A DNA stretch of 64,000 nucleotides from Siphonodentalium dalli (lineage: Eukaryota > Mollusca > Scaphopoda > Gadilida > Siphonodentaliidae), in contig CP136067.1 in the NCBI GenBank assembly GCA_032622095.1, forward strand, positions 46,731,549 to 46,795,548, written 5' to 3'. This document shows, one piece after another, positions 44,090-55,925 of this stretch (positions are counted from its first letter, which is position 1; each line of letters opens with the position of its first letter). The position numbers were made by a program, and so were the translations under genes. The notes below the pieces were generated by a model, which worked only from the letters and a program-made list of their open reading frames with translations, ran no database searches and had not been told where the DNA came from.

Positions 44090-45626
44090 CTGATTGAAAT
44101 GTCTTACCTGTGCCAAAGGATTTAGTCATGCAAATAGTAAAATCCAAGATGGCTGCTGGTGGCCATTTTTTTTGGCCGAATGACCCCAAAAGAACTCGTT
44201 CCCATCTACATGTCATTATTAATATCCATGACAAATTTTATGAAGATCCAACCAAAGCTACAACCTGTAGCCTACTCCAAATTTCATGATGATCAGACTA
44301 ACAGTACGGCCTGTAGCCCTCGCCAATTGATTTAATTTTGAAATCCAAGATGGCCACCAGCGGCCATGTTTTTTGGCCGAATGACCCCAAAATCACTCGT
44401 TCCCATCTACATGTCAATGTCAACATTCATGATAAATTGCATAAAGATCAGACAAAGGTACGACCTGTAGCCCGCGCCAAAGGATTTAGTCATGCAAATA
44501 GTAAAATCCAAGATGGCTGCTGGAGGCCATGTTTTTTGGCTGAACGACCCCAAAATGTCTCGTTCCCATCTACATGTCATTGTTAACATCCATGACAAAT
44601 GTTGTGAAGTTCCGATCAAAGTTACGACCTGTAGCCCACGGGGAAGGATTTAGTTATGCAAAGAGTAAAATCCAAGATGGCTGCTGGTGGCCATGTTTTT
44701 TGGCCGAACGACCCCAAAATCACTCATTCTCATCTACATGTCAATATTAACATCCATGACAAATTTCATGATGATCAGACTAACAGTACGACCTGTAGCC
44801 TGTGCTAATGGATTGAATTTTAAAATCAAAGATGGCCACTGGCGACAATGTTTTTCGGCCGAATGACCCCAAAATGATTTGTTCCCATCTACATGTCATT
44901 ATTAACATTCATGACAAATTTTATAATGATCACACTAAAGGTACGACCTGTAGCCCGTGCTAAAGAATTTAGTCATACAAAGAGTAAAATCCAAGATGGC
45001 TGCTGGCGGCCATGTTTTTTGGCCGAATGACCCCAAAATTACTCGTTCTCATCTACATGACAATATTAACCTCCATGACAAATTTCATGATGATAAGACG
45101 AACAGTACGACCTGTGGCCCGTGTAAATGAATTAAATTTTGAAATAAAAGATGGCTGCTGGTGGCCATGTTTTTTGTCGGAATGACCCCAAAATGACTCG
45201 TTCCAATCTACATGCCATTGTTAACATCTATGACAAATTTTATAATTATCTAACTAAAGGTACGAACTGTAGCCCGTGCTAAAGGATTTAGTCATACAAA
45301 GAGTAAAATCCAAGATGGCTGCTGGCGGTCATGTTTTTTGCCCGAATGACCCCAAAATGACTCGTTCTCATCTACATGTCATTATTAACATTCATGACAA
45401 ATTTTATGATGATCAGACTAAAGGTACGACCTGAAGCCCGTGCTAAAGGATTTAGTCATACAAAGAGTAAAATCCAAGATGGCTGCTGGTGGCCATGTTT
45501 TTTGGCCGAATGACCCCAAAATGACTCGTTCCCATCTACATGTCATTATTAACATTCATGACAAATTTTATAATGATCAGACTAAAGGTACGACCTGAAA
45601 CCCGTACTAAAGGATTTAGTCATACA
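44090..45626 (+). repeat. ~160-bp satellite array, first block
   Basis: The anchor CCAAGATGGCTGCTGG or a variant recurs at about 44146, 44346, 44511, 44675, 44831, 44992, 45152, 45316 and 45477. Each unit reads GGCCATGTTTTTTGGCCGAA, TGACCCCAAAATGACTCGTT, CCCATCTACATGTCATT and ACGACCTGTAGCCCGTGC. GGCCAT...TTGGCC makes a weak stem in every unit. Confidence 0.9.
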
Positions 45627-46552
45627 CAGTCCTTCGAATTTGGAAAACGTAGGGGCGCCATATATTGCTCGGAGCTATTGGGATTTGCGTGCGCCTTTTT
45701 TGAGTGAGCACAATTCAAATTATCATCGATGAAATTATTACTGAATAAAGACAAACACAAGTATAAAATAATGATACACACATATAATTTCAAGTATGGC
45801 AACAGAAACAGAAATAAAAACGTATCTTTAAATTGAATAATAGTACAATAGTACACGACTCCACATGATTAAATCAACAATCGGGCAATTCCAGTGAATC
45901 TGATCACGGTAACCGTAATTAGTCGACTTCCACTACTGAGAGCGCATGCTCATCAGACTTGCTTAAAACTTCAAACTCGGAAGTGGAATCCGAATCGTTA
46001 CCGAAATCAGATTCACCGGAATCCGACAGGTCAACCCTCTTTCGCTTTGATAGTATCAGAATTTCGGTGGAGGCTTGGCAACGTATTTTGTCCAACTTTA
46101 CGATACAATTGAGTTGAATTGACATGGCGCACACACGATTTGCACCATATCTTATTCACGATGACATGGCCGTTATTGTCCATTATTCAAATGAATAGGC
46201 GAATCCCGCATGCTGAAACATCAAACGATGTCGCCAAAGAATTGACACGCTTTTTGCGGGAACTCGCACGTGCAGCAGTTGTGACGAGGTGTTACCCCAA
46301 TCATTGAGTGCGAAAGAAGCCGCTTTGATCTTTGTTACCAGGTTCATAATCAATGTCATCACTGCTGAGAAAGATACATGGTGAATAGTCTTGTGGGCAT
46401 TTAACCATTGGTGTGTTGTTTGTTAAAATCTTGTTCAAATTCCGAGGCACATTTGAAATTTTCTGCCTGCGCATTTAATAACTCGCTTGTGTTTAGATCC
46501 GCGCGCACCAAGGCGCGCAAGAGCAATTGCGCGCCTAAAAATCGAAGGACTG
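45627..46552. mobile_element. CAGTCCTTCGA-ended transposon (926 bp) inserted in the satellite
   Basis: The ends CAGTCCTTCGAATTT and AAATCGAAGGACTG are inverted, and CATACA is duplicated on both sides (45621-45626 and 46553-46558). The interrupted satellite unit reads on correctly when the element and one CATACA are removed. The right subterminal region is rich in GCGCGC. A minus-strand ORF (45919-46134) with an acidic Ser/Asp stretch, DLSDSGESDFGNDSDS, is the only coding hint. Confidence 0.85.
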
Positions 46553-47545
46553 CATACAAAGAGTAAAATTCAAGATGGCTGCTGGCGGCCATGTTTTTTG
46601 GCCGAAAGACCCCAAAATGACTCGTTCCCATCTACTTGTCATTGTTAACATTCATGACAGATTTTATGATGATCAGACTAAAGGTACGACCTGTAGCCCG
46701 TGCTAAAGAATTTAGTCATACAAAGAGTAAAATCCAAGATGGCTGCTGGCGGCCATGTTTTTTGGCCGAATGACCCCTAAATGACTCGATCCCATCTACA
46801 CGTCAATATTAACATCCATGACAAATTTCATGATGATAAGACGAACAGTACGACCTGTGGCCCGTGCTAATGAATTAAATTTTGAAATCAAAGATGGCTG
46901 CTGGTGGCCATGTTTTTTGTCGGAATGACCCCAAAATGACTCGTTCCCATCTACATGCCATTGTTAACATCCATGAAATTTTTTATAATTAGACTAAAGG
47001 TACGAACTGTAGCCCGTGCTAAAGGATTTAGTCATACAAAGAGTAAAATCCAAGATGGCTGCTGGCGGTCATGTTTTTTGGCCGAATGACCCCAAAATGA
47101 CTCGTTCTCATCTACATGTCATTATTAACATTCATGACAAATTTTATGATGATCAGACTAAAGGTACGACCTGAAGCCCGTGCTAAAGGATTTAGTCATG
47201 CAAAGAGTAAAATCCAAGATGGCTGCTGGCGGCCATGTTTTTCGGCCGAATGACCCCAAAATGACTCGTTCCCATCTACATGTCATTGTTAACATTCATG
47301 ACAAATTTCATGACAATAAGACGAACAGTACGGCCTGTAGCCCGTGCTAATGGATTGAATTTTGAAATCCAAGATGGCCTAAGGCAGCCATGTTTTTTTT
47401 CCGAATGACCCCAAAATGACTCGTTCCCATCTTCATGTCAATGTCAACATCCATGACAAATTTCATAATAATCGGATCAAAGGTACGAACTGTAGCCGGT
47501 GCTAAAGGAAATTGTTGACGCATCACGTACACACGCACACACGGA
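46553..47545 (+). repeat. ~160-bp satellite array, second block
   Basis: Six more units of the array, anchors at about 46575, 46737, 46893, 47057, 47218 and 47373. The last unit decays after ACGAACTGTAGCCGGTGCTAA. Confidence 0.9.
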
Positions 47546-47617
47546 CGACGGGTACCAAGCCATGGCAATAGCTCAAACTTTACAAAGTAAAGTTGAGCTA
47601 AAAAGGCAGGGCCCTAA

Positions 47618-47772
47618 AATAGAATCTATGTGAAGAAATTTCTATATAGATTTGATAATAAAGAAACTTAATTTCCAAAGAAGATGAGGCCTAAGCAGAA
47701 TGAGGTCCCCAGAAGGGGAATTTGGGAATGCTAGCCCGCTAAATTAACCCTTTCTGCAAATGACAGGCACCT
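47618..47772. mobile_element. MITE-A fragment
   Basis: It includes AATAGAATCTATGTGAAGAA, GATGAGGCCTAAGCAGAATG and a collapsed end palindrome, ending CAAATGACAGGCACC. It lies 167 bases upstream of exon 6. Confidence 0.7.
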
Positions 47773-47939
47773 TATTTCCAAGGCCTGTTTCATGTGATGG
47801 GATTCTTATTAGTAATACTTTATCTTCGCACGATATCAATAGAAGACACTAATATGGTTATAAATCTCTGACAATTGTTTATACTATCTTGTAGTTTACA
47901 CGTTAAAAGTTTTATAGCCCTAGTATTTTCTCTTCAAAG

Positions 47940-48016
47940 CCTGCGGAGTCTGGCTGGGTAAACAGTGATGGAACTACCTACCGAGGACAACAATTCTGGC
48001 AGAATCCTCCTTCAGG
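47940..48016 (+). CDS. CTLD2, exon 3 of 4 (visible exon 6)
   Basis: The acceptor TTTTCTCTTCAAAG ends at 47939 and the donor GTATGT starts at 48017. It enters in phase 0, as exon 5 leaves. It encodes GWVNSDGTTY, the W-x-N-S-D-G turn before the long loop, and FWQNPPSG. The loop has Asn-Pro-Pro where sugar-binding domains have Glu-Pro-Asn or Gln-Pro-Asp, so mannose or galactose binding by CTLD2 is unlikely. It ends in phase 2. Confidence 0.85.
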
Positions 48017-48621
48017 GTATGTTTTTAACCTTAAATAAAAAATGTTGTTGTACAGTTGGCGTGTGGAATGACATTTATTGTGCCCTATTATATTGCCCAT
48101 TTATGTTGCTCTTACTCCCTCTGGCCACTCTTCTTCAAAACAACCCAATCAGAATTATCCTATGAGGAACGGTTTCGGAAATAAAACTTTCGACATTTCA
48201 GAAATAATGAAAAAAGTTTCGCAGTGAACCCAGATAAAACATTTTAAAACACGAATTTCCCTGATAAACATCGAAAAATGGCACTTATACTTGAAAAATT
48301 GACAAGTTATCTGAGTAAACGAACCCGTAGATTCCGAAAATGCACTGAAAGTTTTGCGCCACAATAGCAGGTACGACCTTTTAGAAGCCCACCAATGATA
48401 TGTTATATTTTGAGGCCATGGATATTAGTTAACATTAAAGTATCAGATTGTATCTCACTAATAATAATGGTTCTTTAGTCTTCATCTGACAATCTGAATG
48501 CAGCCTTACTGCGCAAGGGTAAATTTTAACCCTCGATCCAATTGCATTGTGCTTTAACGCCAGTATGAATGCTTTCTTTTAAGTTAACATTTGAATACTA
48601 TTTTAATGCCTAGTGTATGTA
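48017..48621. other. intron 6, unique part
   Basis: No repeat family was recognised before the MITE-D at 48622. A minus-strand 69-codon ORF (48155-48364) has no domain. Confidence 0.4.
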
Positions 48622-49020
48622 TTAACCCTTTACCCAACAGAACGGCCCTGTGCCAATGCATTCTCTTATATATGCGAGTCGACCATAGGTCGCCTCGCAT
48701 ATATAAGAGAATGCATTGGCTTAACACATTAAAAATTATAATATTGTTAAAGAATGTAAGAAAAATGGTAAAAAGTGTTAAAAAAAGATGTTTTTTAGGC
48801 CAATGCATTCTCTTGTAAATGCGAGGCGACCTATGGTCGACTCGCATATATAAGAGAATGCATTGGCACAGGGCATAACTGTAACCATCACAATGTGGTC
48901 AATGAGCCGGTTCCAATGATATCCATATTTGTATGGTTCTATTGAGACAGACCGAAGATATTTTAGGCTGTTGAAGCTTTATTTGGCCGGTTTTGGCCGG
49001 TTTGTTGGGTAAAGGGTTAA
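48622..49020 (-). mobile_element. MITE-D, copy 4 (399 bp), inverted
   Basis: TTAA at 48622-48625 and 49017-49020. The GGCCGGTTTTGGCCGG arm lies at the right, so orientation is opposite to the other four full copies. Both hairpins are present. The first base pairs of one stem are altered (CTCTTGTAAATGCG). Confidence 0.9.
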
Positions 49021-49159
49021 GCATTCAAGTTCAATATTATCCAGGGTCCGCCATCCAGGCCCAAAATATGGTGCTGGACATTTGCAGCAGCTAGGGCCCA
49101 GTCTAGAGGTTTTAAATTGGGAGAAGTCATTTCTCTCCGTTTGGTTATTAGGAAGAAGT

Positions 49160-49216
49160 GCGGGGTAGCATCACTAAATTCACCCTCTGGGGACCTCATT
49201 CTGCAAATGTCTGGCA
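49160..49216. mobile_element. MITE-A terminal fragment
   Basis: Only GGGGTAGCATCACTAAATTC, CCTCTGGGGACCTCATTC and TGCAAATGTCTGGCACC remain, next to the acceptor region of exon 7. Confidence 0.65.
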
Positions 49217-49295
49217 CCATATCTTCAATCCTGGTTACTTGCTAACCTAATACAAAAGGTGTGGTGCAATATATTTATGATTCTTCCTTGTATAG

Positions 49296-49414
49296 ATTAG
49301 ATGCCAAAGAAGGTTCTACTTGTGTGGCGATAAACGAGACTGCAACATCGATTCACTCATGGAACAATAATTTTTGCTTTGATAAAAGAGACTACATATG
49401 TGTGAGGGAAGAAG
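49296..49414 (+). CDS. CTLD2, exon 4 of 4 (visible exon 7)
   Basis: The acceptor CTTCCTTGTATAG ends at 49295 and the donor GTGAGA starts at 49415. The single leading base completes the Gly codon of exon 6. It encodes LDAKEGSTCVAINET, SWNNNFCFD and YICVREE, supplying the third and fourth conserved cysteines and the C-terminal strand. Where binding domains have Trp-Asn-Asp, this one has Trp-Asn-Asn, another lost calcium ligand. NET is a possible glycosylation site. It ends in phase 1. Confidence 0.88.
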
Positions 49415-49441
49415 GTGAGAAACATACACCTTACTCGTATT

Positions 49442-49870
49442 CAAGTCTGAGTTTAATGTACCTGTCATTTGCATGAGGTCCCCAGAGGGTGGATTTAGTG
49501 ATGCTATCCCGCATCAACAAATTCATCCTCTGGGACCTCATTCTGCTTATAGCCTCGATCATCTTCTCTGGAAAGTTTCTTTATTGTCAAATTCTTCACA
49601 AAGATGTTATTTCTTTTTTAATTTGGTTTCTCCATATCCCCAAATTGGCAGACAACACATTGCATAATCAATGTTCCCAATGGGTGTACATCACATTATT
49701 CACCATTTGGGAACCTCAATCTGAGTCTCCCATAGCAGATGATGCCATGCAGAATGAGGTCCCCAGAGGGTGAATTTGGTGATGCTAGCCTGCTATGCAG
49801 GGTAGCATCACTAAATTCACCCTCTGGGGACCTCATTCTGCAAATGACAGGCACACTAAACTCAGGCTTG
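49442..49870. mobile_element. MITE-A copy (429 bp) close to the exon 7 donor
   Basis: It runs from CAAGTCTGAGTTTAATGTACC to CACTAAACTCAGGCTTG. The left palindrome is shortened (CCCGCATCAACAAATTCATCC), the right one intact. It begins 27 bases after the exon 7 donor. Confidence 0.85.
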
Positions 49871-50178
49871 CTCATATTTATCCCTTTCTTTAGTAGCACT
49901 AATTTATTGTGGTCTGATTGGGAAGTTTCGAGCATGGGTGTACTGCACACACTATACATCTATTCGGTAATAGACACAAAACAGCATGTAACCATGTCCC
50001 ATTCCTTAATTTACAAACTATTTGATCAAAAAGAGTTGATTGGGAGTTTTCTGAGTGCATTATTTTTCTTCCTGTTCACATATCTAGAACATCATATTTG
50101 TACAATGTTGTGTTCATATAGGAAATCTCTTATCAAGCTAGCAACTATTAAGATGGGTAATATTATTGAGTAAATCTT

Positions 50179-50634
50179 TTAACCCTTTCAGTGCCAGGGG
50201 CCGATCTCATCGGCTCTAATTTACGTTTTTTTTTTTATATATTCTTTGTTTTGGGTTGAATTTTTTTTGGGTATGCTTAAGCATGCTATAGCGAATTTAA
50301 AAACAAACTGGTTTAAACCTTAGGGGTATGTTATAACTCAAAACTATCACCAAGTATTCATAGTAATAATTTTGATGCCCATGAAAAACGTAAGATTCCC
50401 TGGCACTAAACCTACAAAATAAGTCTGGCACTGAAAGAGAGTAGAATATAAGAAAAAATTATTAAAATTGTAAAAAATTGTAAAAAATAATAACAAATGA
50501 TGAAAATTTATTAGGCCAATGCATTCTCTTATATATGCGAGGCGACCTATGATCGACTCGCATATATAAGAGAATGCATTGGCACAGGGTATATAGGTTG
50601 ATACAAAAATCGGACTTGGCATTGAAAGGGTTAA
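50179..50634. mobile_element. TTAA element with CCCTTTCAGTGCCA ends and one MITE-D hairpin
   Basis: TTAACCCTTTCAGTGCCA at the left and TGGCATTGAAAGGGTTAA at the right. Inside are a second inverted pair (TGGCACTAAACC, GTCTGGCACTGAAAG) and a single CCAATGCATTCTCTTATATA hairpin at 50517-50583. It shares its ends with the foldback at 59670-59868. Confidence 0.75.
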
Positions 50635-51253
50635 AGGCCGCTTCGAAGCAGTCACTATTTCCGATCCTGAACATCCCTTCAAATGAATAACATATCATTC
50701 CAATGTATTTGTTTATAACTGAGTGGGAGAATCCATTAAGTATAGAATGTTTTAGTGTTTATTCAGTTTGAACGAAAACAAAATGTTTGCAGAACCCTAC
50801 AGTTTGCTACAATTTAATCCTTTCTTTACTAAATACACATTGACTAGTAATTCCCTTTGGAAATATTGAGATAATACATTCAACAAACCGATCATAGGAT
50901 GTTATGATAACCAGATTCCTTCTGCACTTTCTATTTTCTGTTGTCGTCTGCTTATATTTTCTGAACATGCCTGCAGATGAATATAGACCCTTCCAATGTG
51001 AGGGCTCGATTAACTGGATTTCCAAATTCTGCTGACCAATTTATAATGAAAAAAACATATATTAGTAGGGAATGAATGCTATACCAAATCTACCCAGTGT
51101 TGCAAAATGCTATACAAATTTAAAACATTAAATCGACCCCTGAATGTATACATTTATATTGAATCGAAGAATCCATTTAGTATAGAAAGTTTTAATGTTT
51201 GTTCAGTTTAAACGAAAATAAATTGTTTGCTGGACCCTAAAGTTGGCTACAAT
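50635..51253. other. intron 7, duplicated TTCAGTTTAAACGAAAA words
   Basis: AATCCATTAAGTATAGAATGTTTTAGTGTTTnTTCAGTTTGAACGAAAAnAAA-type sequence at 50730 recurs at 51170. AATATTGAGATAATACATTCAACAA recurs at 51727. The MITE-C2 at 51254 separates these duplicates, so a local tandem duplication is likely. No gene. Confidence 0.45.
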
Positions 51254-51687
51254 TTAAAGGTACTCAATCCGATTCAATGGTCCCCATATCATCAGATTCC
51301 AACAACAACAACATTTTTTGAAATGCCACTTCAGTTATCAGAATCGATTAATTGCCCAAAAATAATGCTAACCAGTTAACTATAGTATAAAATTGCCCAA
51401 AACCTGTTATTTATCAAAAAAAAATTCATCGAAATTTTGCCCGTTTGTCAAATATCTGACACAAAAAAGACACTTCATCCGCAATTTGATCCGAGACTGC
51501 CTTCTCGTCGATATTTTGCTGGGCCACTAAAAATTATCAGTGGCGAAAAATAATAGATTTCAAAAATCGATATCTGATCACTCTGAGCTTTGATGGGTGG
51601 GTTCCTTGACTGGAATTAAATATTGTTTACCCCCGAAGCCAAGGAAATGGTAATTTGTGAGCGTTAATTCGGATTATGTATCTTTAA
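51254..51687 (+). mobile_element. MITE-C2, complete copy (434 bp)
   Basis: It is bounded by TTAAAGGTACTCAATCCG and CGGATTATGTATCTTTAA. The interior differs from MITE-C (GTCCCCATATCATCAGATTCC, ATCGATTAATTGCCC), but both outer ends and the ACCCCCGAAGCCAAGGAAAT region are shared. Confidence 0.85.
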
Positions 51688-51869
51688 TCCTTGACTAAAT
51701 ACACTTTGATGAGTAATTCCCTTAGGAAATGTTGAGATAATATATTCAACAATTTTTGTTGCTTTTATTTTCTGAACATCACTGCAGATGAATAATAGCC
51801 CCTTCCAATGTATACATTTATATTGAATTGGAGAATCCATTCATTCAAGAAAGAGTTGATTTTCTTCAG

Positions 51870-51999
51870 GCAGCTGCCCTGAAGACTGGTTAAGGTACCG
51901 ACAGATGTGCTACAAGATTCACTTCAAAGAACGGCTTGATTGGAAAAGTGCCAGAGAAGTGTGCCAAAGTGACAGAGCGAAGTTGTCTCTTTTTGATTT
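51870..51999 (+). CDS. CTLD3, exon 1 of 4 (visible exon 8)
   Basis: The acceptor TTGATTTTCTTCAG ends at 51869 and the donor GTAAGG starts at 52000. The two leading bases complete the Gly codon of exon 7. It encodes SCPEDWLRYRQMCYKI (the CPxxW start and CYK strand of a long-form CTLD), then LDWKSAREVCQSD (helix 1 with W-x3-A-x2-C) and AKLSLFD. Phase 2 at the end. Confidence 0.9.
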
Positions 52000-52069
52000 G
52001 TAAGGAGCACATCACACTTTATCAGCTGCTTGTATTTCATTTCAAGAGTTATGACTCTATAATTATATA

Positions 52070-52340
52070 AAAGAGTAGGATATGTCCGTCCACCTGTCTG
52101 TGCATGTTTTTCTCCCAGTCTGCTTGTCTGATTTCAACCAAATTTGGTTGATTGGGGTACCCTGGCGGAGGTTATAACAGCGTTAGTTTTTCAAAATTTT
52201 GATTTAAAAAAATTTAATTAAAAAAAAAAAAAATGTTTCTTAATTTGAGCAAATAGCTCAATCTATTAAAAGTTCACAAAGGGGCGAGTGGCCCCTCTGA
52301 CGCTGAATAAAGGCTCCCAATGCAGGTATTTTACCAAGCC
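52070..52340 (+). repeat. dispersed repeat with GTCCGTCCACCTGTCTG head
   Basis: ATTTCAACCAAATTTGGTTGA, GGGGTACCCTGGCGGAGGTT and GTTAGTTTTTCAAAATTTTGAT are complements of words at 21170-21260. It ends in a poly(A)-like run near 52220 and a GGCTCCCAATG word. Confidence 0.55.
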
Positions 52341-52354
52341 CTAGCAGCATATTT

Positions 52355-52450
52355 TGCCTCACTCTAGCGTTGCTCTTGCCACACCCTAGCGATGCTCTTG
52401 CCACACCCAGCTATGCTCTTGCCACACCTAGCGATGCTCTTGTTAATTAT
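52355..52450. repeat. 28-bp tandem, four units
   Basis: GCnATGCTCTTGCCACACCCTA-like words repeat about every 25-29 bases (52364-52442). It is short and fairly well conserved. Confidence 0.7.
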
Positions 52451-52643
52451 ATTGAAGAGTTGTGATATTGTCTGAAAATTCAATATATTTATCGTATCAT
52501 CATGACATCTCATTTCCCCCGATACCCAACTGATATCATAGTCACCGGGATCTGATAAGCGCCTGCCAATAATCTGCTCATATTTCGTGAGTAAGTACAA
52601 TAATAGCCATGCACTAAATGTTATCTGGTTTTTATATCCCCAT

Positions 52644-53043
52644 TTAACCCTTTACCCAACAAACCGGCCAAAACCGGCCAAATAAAGCTTCAACAGCCTA
52701 AAATATCTTCGGTCTGTCTCAATAGAACCATACAAATATGGATATCATTGGAACCGGCTCCTTGACCACATTGTGATAGTTACAGTTATGCCCTGTGCCA
52801 ATGCATTCTCTTATATATGCGAGTCGACCATAGGTCGCCTCGCATATATAAGAGAATGCATTGGCCTAAAAAAAATCTTTTTTTAACACTTTTTACCATT
52901 TTTTCTTACATTCTTTAACAATTTTATAATTTTTAATGTGTTAAGCCAATGCATTCTCTTATATATGCGAGGCGACCTATGGTCGACTCGCATATATAAG
53001 AGAATGCATTGGCACAGGGTCCTTCTGTTGGGTAAAGGGTTAA
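52644..53043 (+). mobile_element. MITE-D, copy 5 (400 bp)
   Basis: TTAA at 52644-52647 and 53040-53043. CCCTTTACCCAACAAACCGG, both hairpins and the linker ACATTCTTTAACAATTTTAT are intact. It is one of the best-preserved copies. Confidence 0.92.
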
Positions 53044-53430
53044 ACAATTTGATGTATTATGTTATTGGTCCGTTTGTCTCGCCGTCTGTCTGTCTGTCCA
53101 TCCATTAGCTTTTTTTTTCATTCCCGAATGATAATTAACTTCCGTAAGTCTAAACTGACTGAAATGAAATTGGTAAATGCGTTTACTAGTCCAAAATACA
53201 GGTCAAGTTTGAATTTGGGTTTGGCCTCACCAATTTTTCACCAGCTACGTCCTATGGTGATGCTCTTGTTACCAAAATTGGTTTCCACTCAACATACATT
53301 TGTATATCCCACTACAACATGACTGCAGCATTAACAATATGTTTATCTTGTCAAGATTTTACAATATTTTTCTTATAATTTCAGCAACTTTTTCTGTCAA
53401 AATATAAATCATATCCCCACTCCCAGTAGA
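53044..53430. other. spacer with CCGTCTGTCTGTCTGTCC run before the minisatellite
   Basis: A short GTCTGTCTGTCC microsatellite at 53080-53100, then AATGAAATTGGTAAATGCG and CACCAATTTTTCACCAGC-type words typical of degenerate dispersed repeats. No gene. Confidence 0.4.
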
Positions 53431-53436
53431 CTGAAC

Positions 53437-55925
53437 GTGTTATCCTACTCTCAAGATGTTATCCTACTCTCAATATGTTATCCTACTCTCAATATGTTAT
53501 CCTATTCTCAAGATGTTATCCTACTCTCAATATGTTATCCTATTCTCAAGATGTTATCCTACACTCAATATGTTATCCTACTCTCAATATGTTATCCTAC
53601 TCTCAAGATGTTATCCTACTCTCAAGATGTTATCCTACTCTCAATATGTTATCCTACTCTCAATATGTTATCCTACTCTCAAGATGTTATCCTACTCTCA
53701 AGATGTTATCCTACTCTCAAGATGTTATCCTAATCTCAACATGTTATCCTACTCTCAACATGTTATCCTACTCTCAAGATGTTATCCTACTCGCAACATG
53801 TTATCCTACTCTCAACATGTTATCCTACTCTCAACATGTTATCCTACTCTCAACATGTTATCCTACTCTCAAGATGTTATCCTACTCTCAAGATGTTATC
53901 CTACTCTCAACATGTTATCCTACTCTCAACATGTTATCCTACTCTCAAGATGTTATCCTACTCTCAAGATGTTATCCTACTCTCAAGATGTTATCCTACT
54001 CTCAAGATGTTATCCTACTCTCAACATGTTATCCTACTCTCAACATGTTATCCTACTCTCAACATGTTATCCTACTCTCAAGGTGTTATCATACTCACAA
54101 GATGTTATCATACTCGCAAGATGTTATCATACTCGCAAGATGTTATCCTACTCTCAAGATGTTATCCTACTCTCAAGATGTTATCATACTCTCAAGATGT
54201 TATCATATACTCTCAAGATGTTATCATATACTCTCAAGATGTTATCCTACTCTCAAGATGTTATCATACTCTCAAGATGTTATCCTACTCTCAACATGTT
54301 ATTCTACTCTCAAGATGTTATCCTACTCTAAAGATGTTATCCTACTCTCAACATGTTATCCTACTCTCAACATGTTATCCTACTCTCAACATGTTATCAT
54401 ACTCTCAACATGTTATCCTACTCTCAGCATGTTATCCTACTTCCAACATGTTATCCTACTCGAAACATGTTATCCTACTCGAAACATGTTATCCTACTCT
54501 CAAGATGTTATCCTACTCTCAAGATGTTATCATACTCTCAATATGTTATCATACTCTCAATATGTTATCCTACTCTCAAGATGTTATCATACTCTCAATA
54601 TGTTATCCTACTCTCAAGATGTTATCCTACTCTCAATATGTTATCCCACTCTCAAGATGTTATCATACTCTCAACATGTTATCCTACTCTCAACATGCTT
54701 TCCTACTCTCAACATGTTATCCTACTCTCAAGATGTTATCCTACTCTCAACATGTTATCCTACTCTCAAGATGTTATCATACTCTCCAGATGTTATCATA
54801 CTCTCAATATGTTATCCTACTCTCAAGATGTTATCATACTCTCAATATGTTATCCTACTCTCAAGATGTTATCATACTCACAAGATGTTATCATACTCTC
54901 AAGATGTTATCATACTCTCAATATGTTATCCTACTCTCAAGATGTTATCATACTCTCAATATGTTATCCTACTCTCAAGATGTTATCATAATCTCAAGAT
55001 GTTATCATACCTTCAATATGTTATCCTACTCTCAAGATGTTATCCTACTCTCAATATGTTATCCTACTCTCAAGATGTTATCATACTCACAAGATGTTAT
55101 CATACTCACAAGATGTTATCATACTCTCAAGATGTTATCATACTCTAAAGATGTTATACTCGCAAGATGTTATCCTACTCCCAAGATGTTATAATACTCT
55201 CAAGATGTTATCATACTCGCAAGATGTTATCATACTCTCAAGATGTTATCATACTCTCAAGATGTTATTATACTCTCAATATGTTATCCTACTCTCAAGA
55301 TGTTATCATACTCTCAATATGTTATCATACTCTAAAGATGTTATCCTACTCGCAAGATGTTATCCAACTCACAAGATGTTATCCAACTCGCAAGATGTTA
55401 TCCAACTCGCAAGATGTTATCCAACTCGCAAGATGTTATCCTACTCTAAAGATGTTATCATACTCTCAAGATGTTATCATACTTTAAAGATGTTATCATA
55501 CTCTCAAGATGTTATCATACTCTCAAGATGTTATCCTACTCTCAAGATGTTATCATACTCTCAAGATGTTATCATACTCTAAAGATGTTATCCTACTCGC
55601 AAGATGTTATCCAACTCGCAAAATGTTATCCAACTCGCAAGATGTTATCCTACTCTCAAGATGTTATCATACTCACAAGATGTTATCATACTCCCAAGAT
55701 GTTATCCCACTCTAAAGATGTTATCCTACTCTCAAGATGTTATCATACTCTCAAGATGTTATCCTACTCTCAAGATGTTATCATACTCTCAAGATGTTAT
55801 CATACTCTCAAGATGTTATCCTACTCTCAAGATGTTATCATACTCTCAAGATGTTATCATACTCTCAAGATGTTATCATACTCTCAAGATGTTATCCTAC
55901 TCTCAAGATGTTATCCTACTCTCAG
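53437..55925 (+). repeat. 19-bp minisatellite, about 130 copies
   Basis: The unit is CTACTCTCAAGATGTTATC. Nearly every unit keeps the 19-base length for 2.49 kb. Common variants are AATATG and AACATG for AAGATG, CATACTC for CCTACTC, and TCGCAAG. Variants are not evenly spread: CCTAC with AACATG or AATATG dominates the first half, CATAC with AAGATG the second. Because 19 is one more than a multiple of three and the unit has no stop, all three forward frames stay open. This makes false ORFs up to 557 codons. It lies in intron 8. Confidence 0.97.

Noticed and set aside
45919-46134. Acidic 71-codon ORF as a transposase
   Set aside because: An acidic Ser/Asp stretch alone is not diagnostic. No catalytic region follows.
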